Shown: piece after piece, positions 59,598-64,000 of the stretch | How the letters are laid out: each line of letters begins with the position of its first letter | Numbering within the stretch: the stretch's first letter is position 1 | Origin: Bradyrhizobium guangxiense | GTDB taxonomy: Bacteria; Pseudomonadota; Alphaproteobacteria; Rhizobiales; Xanthobacteraceae | Direction: 5' to 3' | Assembly (NCBI RefSeq): GCF_004114915.1 | Contig: NZ_CP022219.1 | Location: 4,122,501 to 4,186,500, forward strand | Length of the DNA stretch: 64,000 bases | Program-made: the position numbers and the translations under genes | Notes under the pieces: generated by a model | Told to the model about the DNA's origin: nothing | The model's database searches: none | What the model saw: only the letters and a program-made list of their open reading frames with translations

Positions 59598-61145
59598 TCA
59601 CTCTGCGGCTTCAAGATTGGCCGGCTTCTCGACCTCGCCCAGCGGCGACACCGCGGGACCATTGAGCGCGGTGCCGTCGGGTGCGAACTGCGAGCCGTGA
59701 CACGGACAATCCCAGCACTGCTCCAGCGCATTCCAGTGCACGACGCAGCCGAGATGGGTGCAGCTTGCCGAATGCAGATGCAAATGTCCGTGGCGGTCCC
59801 GACACGCCGCAATCTTCTTCAGGCCGCTGCGAACGATGCGCCCCTCGCCGGGCCGCAGCCGCTCGACGCTCGTGATCTCGCTCGCCGCAAGATATTCCGC
59901 AAAATTCTTCAGCGGCGTGATGTTCTCGCTGATGAACTCACCGATGTTCCTCTGAATCTTCCGGGACGGGGCGTAGAGATCTTCCCACGGGCTCGCGCCC
60001 GTCGTGATCAGATCCGTCAGCAACAGACCGGCGACGAGCCCGTTCGTGATCCCCTGCCCGGAATCGCCGCTGACGAGGAAGGTATGCTCCTCGCCGGGAC
60101 TGCGGCCGATGAAGCCGGCGAAATCAACCGGCTCCAGCACCTGGCCGGACCACCGATGCGTGACCTCGCGCAAATCCGGCAGCCGCTCGCGCGCCCAGCG
60201 CTCGAGCGCGTCGAGGCGCTGTGCGCCGTCGTTCGCTTCACCCGACTTGTGATCTTCTCCGCCGACGATCACGATGTCCTCGTCGTCGGAGAACGGCTGC
60301 AGCCGGACATAGTGATAAGGATCGAGCGTATCCCAATAGAGCGCATCCTCCAGCGCGCCGGCTGCGATCTTCGCGGCGAGCGCATAGGTGCGGTAGGGTG
60401 CCTGCTTGGTGTGGATCGCCACCTGCACGTTGACGGGCGAGTTGGTTGCGACCACGACGTCGGTCGCGTGAACCTCGTGGCCTGAAGCGGTCGTCACGAC
60501 CATCTCTCCATGCTGCTCGCGGATGCTCTCGACACAGGTGTCGGCGTAGAGCTGTGCCCCGCGGCGCTTCAGTGCGCCTGCCAGACCCGCGAGGTATTTG
60601 GTCGGGTGCAGGCGCGCCTGGCTGGCAAAGCGCAGCGAACGCACCTGACCCCTGGCATGGAACGGGGTTGGATCGACGCAATTTTCGACGGGAATCCCAA
60701 GCTTGCGACAGCAGTCCAGTTCATCGTCCAGCTCGGATGTGGACGTTTCGGGTGCCTGCACCCAGTAACCATCGACGCGCTGGAAGTCGCAATCGATGTG
60801 CTCGGCTCCCTGGACGGCCTCAGCCCGATCGATCGCGGCGGCGACGCTCTGATAATAGCGCCGCGCACAGTCGAGCCCGCGCACCTTAACCAAGGCGGCG
60901 TAACCATCGTCGAGTGCAGTGGCCAGGTGCGCGGTGGTGCGAGCCGTCATTCCACTGCCGATGCTGCCGCGGTCCAGCACGACGACCGAGCGTCCACGGC
61001 CGGCCAGCTCATAGGCGACCGATAGGCCGGCAATTCCGGAGCCGATGACGACGACATCCGTGCCTATCGTTCCGGACAATGCCGGCACGTCCGCGACCGA
61101 GACATCCATCCAAAGCGACCGGGTGTGCTCATCCCGTACGTTCAT
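59598..61145 (-). CDS. FAD-dependent oxidoreductase with C-terminal Rieske domain
   Basis: A 515-residue two-domain enzyme. N-terminal DAO-like FAD domain (residues about 25-400): [21 protein letters not shown] (Rossmann), [16 protein letters not shown], and [15 protein letters not shown]-terminal Rieske [2Fe-2S] domain (about 430-510) with CTHLGC and CPCHGSQF. Similar proteins are sometimes annotated as glycine/D-amino-acid oxidases; the substrate is unknown, and the Rieske centre would carry electrons to or from the flavin. ATG at 61145. Convergent with the LapG-like gene. Confidence 0.93.
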   Translation of the reverse strand: MNVRDEHTRSLWMDVSVADVPALSGTIGTDVVVIGSGIAGLSVAYELAGRGRSVVVLDRGSIGSGMTARTTAHLATALDDGYAALVKVRGLDCARRYYQSVAAAIDRAEAVQGAEHIDCDFQRVDGYWVQAPETSTSELDDELDCCRKLGIPVENCVDPTPFHARGQVRSLRFASQARLHPTKYLAGLAGALKRRGAQLYADTCVESIREQHGEMVVTTASGHEVHATDVVVATNSPVNVQVAIHTKQAPYRTYALAAKIAAGALEDALYWDTLDPYHYVRLQPFSDDEDIVIVGGEDHKSGEANDGAQRLDALERWARERLPDLREVTHRWSGQVLEPVDFAGFIGRSPGEEHTFLVSGDSGQGITNGLVAGLLLTDLITTGASPWEDLYAPSRKIQRNIGEFISENITPLKNFAEYLAASEITSVERLRPGEGRIVRSGLKKIAACRDRHGHLHLHSASCTHLGCVVHWNALEQCWDCPCHGSQFAPDGTALNGPAVSPLGEVEKPANLEAAE

Positions 61146-61277
61146 GACACCGCCTCCTCACGCACGAACAAAACGACGCGACAAGATCAGGGTTCCTCTC
61201 CGGCAGTCGGCGAGCAGAAATGCCGTTAAGGCACGGCGTCGATTAGGAACCTTCAGCGCGCTCGCGGTTGAACCGGC

Positions 61278-61499
61278 ATGACAGATCCATCACCCGGGAT
61301 GCGCAGGGCATTGCGCCATGCCCAATTGTACGGCCACCTGCTCGTCCGAAATGACAGGCTGTATTACCCAGGAGGTAACCATCCCATCTGCTCGGTACAG
61401 CTGGCACGGGAGATGGTCAGGTCAGGATGGATGACGAAGCGGGACGGCGACTACGAGATCACCCCGGACGGGCAGCTCGCCGCAGAACGCAGTCACTGA
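61278..61499 (+). CDS. Small hypothetical protein
   Basis: A 73-residue soluble protein (MTDPSPGMRRALRHAQLYGHLLVRNDRLYYPGG...SVQLAREMVRSGWMTKRDGDYEITPDGQ). The second half, with Gly-Trp turns and a strand-rich end (DYEITPDGQLA), resembles a small winged-helix. No ribosome site is strong. Unknown function; divergent from the FAD-Rieske gene. Confidence 0.5.
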   Translation: MTDPSPGMRRALRHAQLYGHLLVRNDRLYYPGGNHPICSVQLAREMVRSGWMTKRDGDYEITPDGQLAAERSH

Positions 61500-61550
61500 G
61501 GCGGACCCTGGCTCCGGCGGCGATGTCACGCCGCCTGCGATCGGTGCGGA

Positions 61551-62258
61551 TCAGGCGCCCAGCACATCGGCGAGCCGCAGCTCGTCGGCTGCAGGATCTT
61601 TCAAGAACAGCTCGGCCTCGATCTCGCTCAGATGCGACAGCATCTGCGCGCGCGCGGCCTCTCTGTCGCGCTTGCGGATCGCGGCAACGATGCCGGCGTG
61701 ATGATCGGTGCCGCAGGCCGGCGTGTCGTGGCGGCGGTAGAGCAGGATGATCAGCGAGGAACGCGCGATCAGCTCCTTCAGGAAGCCGAGATAGATGCTG
61801 TGGCCGCTCATCTCGGCGACGAGCTTGTGAAACTCGCCGGAGAGACGGACCGAGGCACGGGCGTCACCGCGCAGCTCGGCCTCGCGTTCTTCAGTGAGAT
61901 GGTGCTGCAGGCGATCGATCCATTCAGGCGACACCGCATCGATGGCGTGATCGACAATGGTGGGCTCGATCAGGCGCCGCGCCTCGAACACTTCGCGGGC
62001 GTCGGCCGGCGTCGGCCGTGCGACGAAGGCGCCGCGGTTCTTCTCGATGTTGACGATGCCCTCATGCGCGAGCTGCTGCAGCGCGGTGCGCACCAGCGTT
62101 CGGCTCGCGCCGTAGATCTCGCCGATCTCGTCCTCGCCGAGCTTGGTGCCCGGCAGCAACCGATGCTCCAGGATCGCTGCGGTCACACCCTCCCGGATGC
62201 GGCTGACGCGATCACTCGCATCTGGCGCGTCGGATTTGGGGCGGGACTTGGCAGCCAT
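61551..62258 (-). CDS. GntR-family (FCD subfamily) transcriptional regulator
   Basis: A 235-residue GntR/FadR-type regulator. N-terminal winged helix-turn-helix (LPGTKLGEDEIGEIYGASRTLVRTALQQLAHEGIV, about residues 35-70), then the FCD helical domain with the metal-type residues in LSGEFHKLVAEMS and CGTDHHAGIVAAI. FCD effectors are often acids or amines. The start at 62258 is the first sensible ATG. It is divergent from the ABC transporter gene at 62525 over a 266-base control gap, so it probably regulates that transporter. Confidence 0.92.
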   Translation of the reverse strand: MAAKSRPKSDAPDASDRVSRIREGVTAAILEHRLLPGTKLGEDEIGEIYGASRTLVRTALQQLAHEGIVNIEKNRGAFVARPTPADAREVFEARRLIEPTIVDHAIDAVSPEWIDRLQHHLTEEREAELRGDARASVRLSGEFHKLVAEMSGHSIYLGFLKELIARSSLIILLYRRHDTPACGTDHHAGIVAAIRKRDREAARAQMLSHLSEIEAELFLKDPAADELRLADVLGA

Positions 62259-62524
62259 TAGGTCGAGGCGTGGTTTGAGGACTCGATCGACGACGTTCGC
62301 CACGAATGTTAGTCGACGAGCTGTATCCAATCACAGGCGAAACTTTATACAATCTTCGCCCGTTTTGTGTGCAGACGACTGAACATGGGAGGCGCGCAAC
62401 GAAGGCGCCGGATTCGATCTAACGATCTGACTCCGCTGCACAGTTTCGGAGTTCGGCCGGCCAGGAGGCGGTTGGCACGGAGCTTGCGGAGAGAGCGGTA
62501 GCACCGCCCCTCCTTGGACACGCC

Positions 62525-63511
62525 ATGGCCACTCCCGCTGCCCTCGAACTGGTCGCCGTCACCAAGCGCTATGACACGACGCTGGCAGTCGACGCCGTCA
62601 ATCTGAAGATCCCGGCCGGCACCTATTGCTGCCTGCTCGGCCCCTCCGGCTGCGGCAAGACCTCGACCTTGCGGATGATCGCGGGCCACGAGGCGGTCAG
62701 CGAAGGCGACATCATCCTCGGCGCGCAGAACGTCACCGACCTGCCGCCCGCCGAGCGCGGCACGGCGATGATGTTCCAGTCCTACGCGCTGTTCCCGCAC
62801 CTCTCCGTGCTCGACAACGTCGCCTTCGCCCTGAAGATGCGCGGCATCGACAAGCCGACGCGCCACAAGCGCGCAGGCGAGTTGCTCGAACTGGTGGCGA
62901 TGAGCCAATATGCGGCCCGCCTGCCCGCGCAGCTCTCCGGCGGCCAGCAGCAGCGCGTCGCGCTCGCCCGTGCGCTGATCACCGAGCCGCAGATCCTCTT
63001 GCTCGACGAGCCGTTGTCGGCGCTCGATCCGTTCCTGCGGGTCAAGATGCGCGGCGAACTGAAGCGGCTGCAGCGCGAGCTCGGCATCAGCTTCATCCAG
63101 GTCACTCACGGCCAGGAAGAGGCGATGGCGCTCGCCGACCACATCGTGGTGATGAACCACGGCAAGATCGAGCAGCAGGGCACGGCCCGCGACATCTTCC
63201 ACCATCCCCGCACCGAGTTCGTGGCCCGCTTCATCGGCGGCCACAACGTCCTCAGCGACGCCGGCAAACTCATCGCCGTACGCGCCGATCAGCTCGGCAT
63301 CGTGCCGTTCGCTGACGGCGCGTTCGGCGCGCCGGCGCTGCTGACCCAGACCGAGTACCAGGGCTCCTACATCGCCGTCTCGCTCACGCTCGACGACGGC
63401 ACTGCCCTGTTCTCCCACCTTCCCGAAGCCACGTTCGACGTCCACCCGTTCCGTCCGGGCGATCGCGTGCTGGCCACCTGGGATCCCGCCAAGGCGCAAC
63501 GCCTGCAATAG
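62525..63511 (+). CDS. ABC transporter ATP-binding protein, PotA-like
   Basis: A 328-residue ATPase of the polyamine/iron/sugar importer type. Motifs: Walker A GPSGCGKTS (about residues 39-47), Q-loop MFQSYALFPHLS, signature LSGGQQQRVALARAL, Walker B LLLDEPLSALD, H-loop QVTHGQEEAMAL, then a C-terminal TOBE-type regulatory domain (about 240-328). It powers uptake by a membrane partner that lies beyond the window end. The next gene, a solute-binding protein, follows at 45 bases. ATG at 62525. Confidence 0.95.
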   Translation: MATPAALELVAVTKRYDTTLAVDAVNLKIPAGTYCCLLGPSGCGKTSTLRMIAGHEAVSEGDIILGAQNVTDLPPAERGTAMMFQSYALFPHLSVLDNVAFALKMRGIDKPTRHKRAGELLELVAMSQYAARLPAQLSGGQQQRVALARALITEPQILLLDEPLSALDPFLRVKMRGELKRLQRELGISFIQVTHGQEEAMALADHIVVMNHGKIEQQGTARDIFHHPRTEFVARFIGGHNVLSDAGKLIAVRADQLGIVPFADGAFGAPALLTQTEYQGSYIAVSLTLDDGTALFSHLPEATFDVHPFRPGDRVLATWDPAKAQRLQ

Positions 63512-63555
63512 CGTCCGTCACGACAGAGAATGCGCAACACAGAGGAGTGAGCGAA

Positions 63556-64000
63556 ATGACCGAGACGACCAGGACAAAAGGCGTCAGCCGCCGCACGCTA
63601 TTGAAGGGCACCGCGGGTCTCGCCGGCCTTGCCGCCGGCTCCGGCGCCATCACCGGCTTTCCCTATGTGAAGTCGGCCGATGCGAAGGTGCTGCGCTATC
63701 TCGGCACCGCCGTGAACGAGGGCGACGACATCTCCAAGCAGTGCCTGAAGGACACCGGCATCAAGATCGAATACATCACCGCGACCACCGACGACGTCAC
63801 CAAGCGCGTGATGACCCAGCCGAACTCCTTCGACGTGCTGGACACCGAATATTTCTCGCTGAAGAAGCTGGTGCCGTCGGGCAACATCCTTGCGCTCGAT
63901 GCCAAGAAGATCAAGGAATTCGACAACATCACGCCCGTCTTCACCAAGGGTGAGACGCCCGGCGGCAAGAAGATCGGCGGCCAGGGCACCGCGCCCTGGA
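63556..64000 (+). CDS. ABC transporter solute-binding protein (partial, runs off the window)
   Basis: The first 148 codons of an extracellular binding protein. A Tat-type leader is visible (SRRTLLKGTAGLAGLAAGSGA), then VLRYLGTAVNEGDDISKQCLKDTGI and PNSFDVLDTEYFSLKKLVPSG, typical of PotD-like polyamine or related binding proteins. It lies 44 bases after the ATPase gene, a probable operon for substrate uptake. GAGGAG precedes the ATG at 63556. The permease genes are expected beyond 64000. Confidence 0.9.
   Translation, partial: MTETTRTKGVSRRTLLKGTAGLAGLAAGSGAITGFPYVKSADAKVLRYLGTAVNEGDDISKQCLKDTGIKIEYITATTDDVTKRVMTQPNSFDVLDTEYFSLKKLVPSGNILALDAKKIKEFDNITPVFTKGETPGGKKIGGQGTAPW

Noticed and set aside
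1..64000. tRNA, rRNA, CRISPR, prophage or insertion-sequence genes
   Set aside because: I looked for tRNA T-arm patterns, repeated spacers, transposase or integrase motifs on both strands and found none that hold up.

Overview
The window looks like chromosomal DNA of a Bradyrhizobium-type alphaproteobacterium (Hyphomicrobiales). The basis is uniformly high GC, frequent GTG/TTG starts, many small secreted or membrane proteins without wider relatives, DUF2336 and BTLCP proteins, two perfect CtrA-type boxes, and several palindromic repeat families typical of that genus. The species call is an inference. I found no tRNA, rRNA, CRISPR array, transposase, integrase or phage genes.

Layout. 0-6.8 kb: a chemotaxis receptor, then small envelope proteins (a beta-barrel OMP, a lipoprotein, a His-rich secreted protein, a TPR protein). 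6.8-18.6 kb: a serine hydrolase, an S10 carboxypeptidase, NAD kinase, a response regulator with an HPt protein, a DUF2336 protein, a lytic transglycosylase, then a housekeeping run of hisI, folE, an IscU-like scaffold, a secreted ClpP-fold protein and yidD. 18.6-22.3 kb: a metabolic module of MFS transporter, MOSC protein and VanB-type reductase, divergent from an XRE-cupin regulator. 22.4-28.4 kb: an APC permease coupled to a secreted protein, an alpha/beta hydrolase and an MFS exporter. 28.5-35 kb: thrS, a nitroreductase, a serine hydrolase and a PAS-GGDEF-EAL protein. 35-36 kb: a long non-coding repeat. 36-46.4 kb: a LysR/oxidoreductase divergent pair, a patatin, CBS and rhomboid proteins, a candidate small-RNA locus, a PAS protein, a DJ-1/PfpI protein and small secreted proteins. 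46.4-56.2 kb: a DEAD-box helicase, a frameshifted YkgJ-type gene, a metallophosphatase, cupin and GFA proteins, and a minus-strand run of dehydrogenase, DUF5680, serine hydrolase, frameshifted VOC gene and membrane protein. 56.2-64 kb: palindromic repeats, an MFS transporter, tandem PilZ and LapG-like protease genes, an FAD-Rieske oxidoreductase, a GntR regulator and the start of a polyamine-type ABC transporter cut by the window end.

Systems worth attention. (1) The MOSC and reductase genes overlap by ATGA and look like a split form of a molybdenum-cofactor oxidoreductase, with a dedicated transporter and regulator. (2) An intergenic minus-strand unit near 42.6-42.85 kb has a strong intrinsic terminator and a perfect CtrA box but no convincing protein, which suggests a small RNA. 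(3) Two genes (YkgJ-type and VOC) each differ from an intact frame by one base, so either real decay or assembly error is present. Most other genes are ordinary core or accessory functions.
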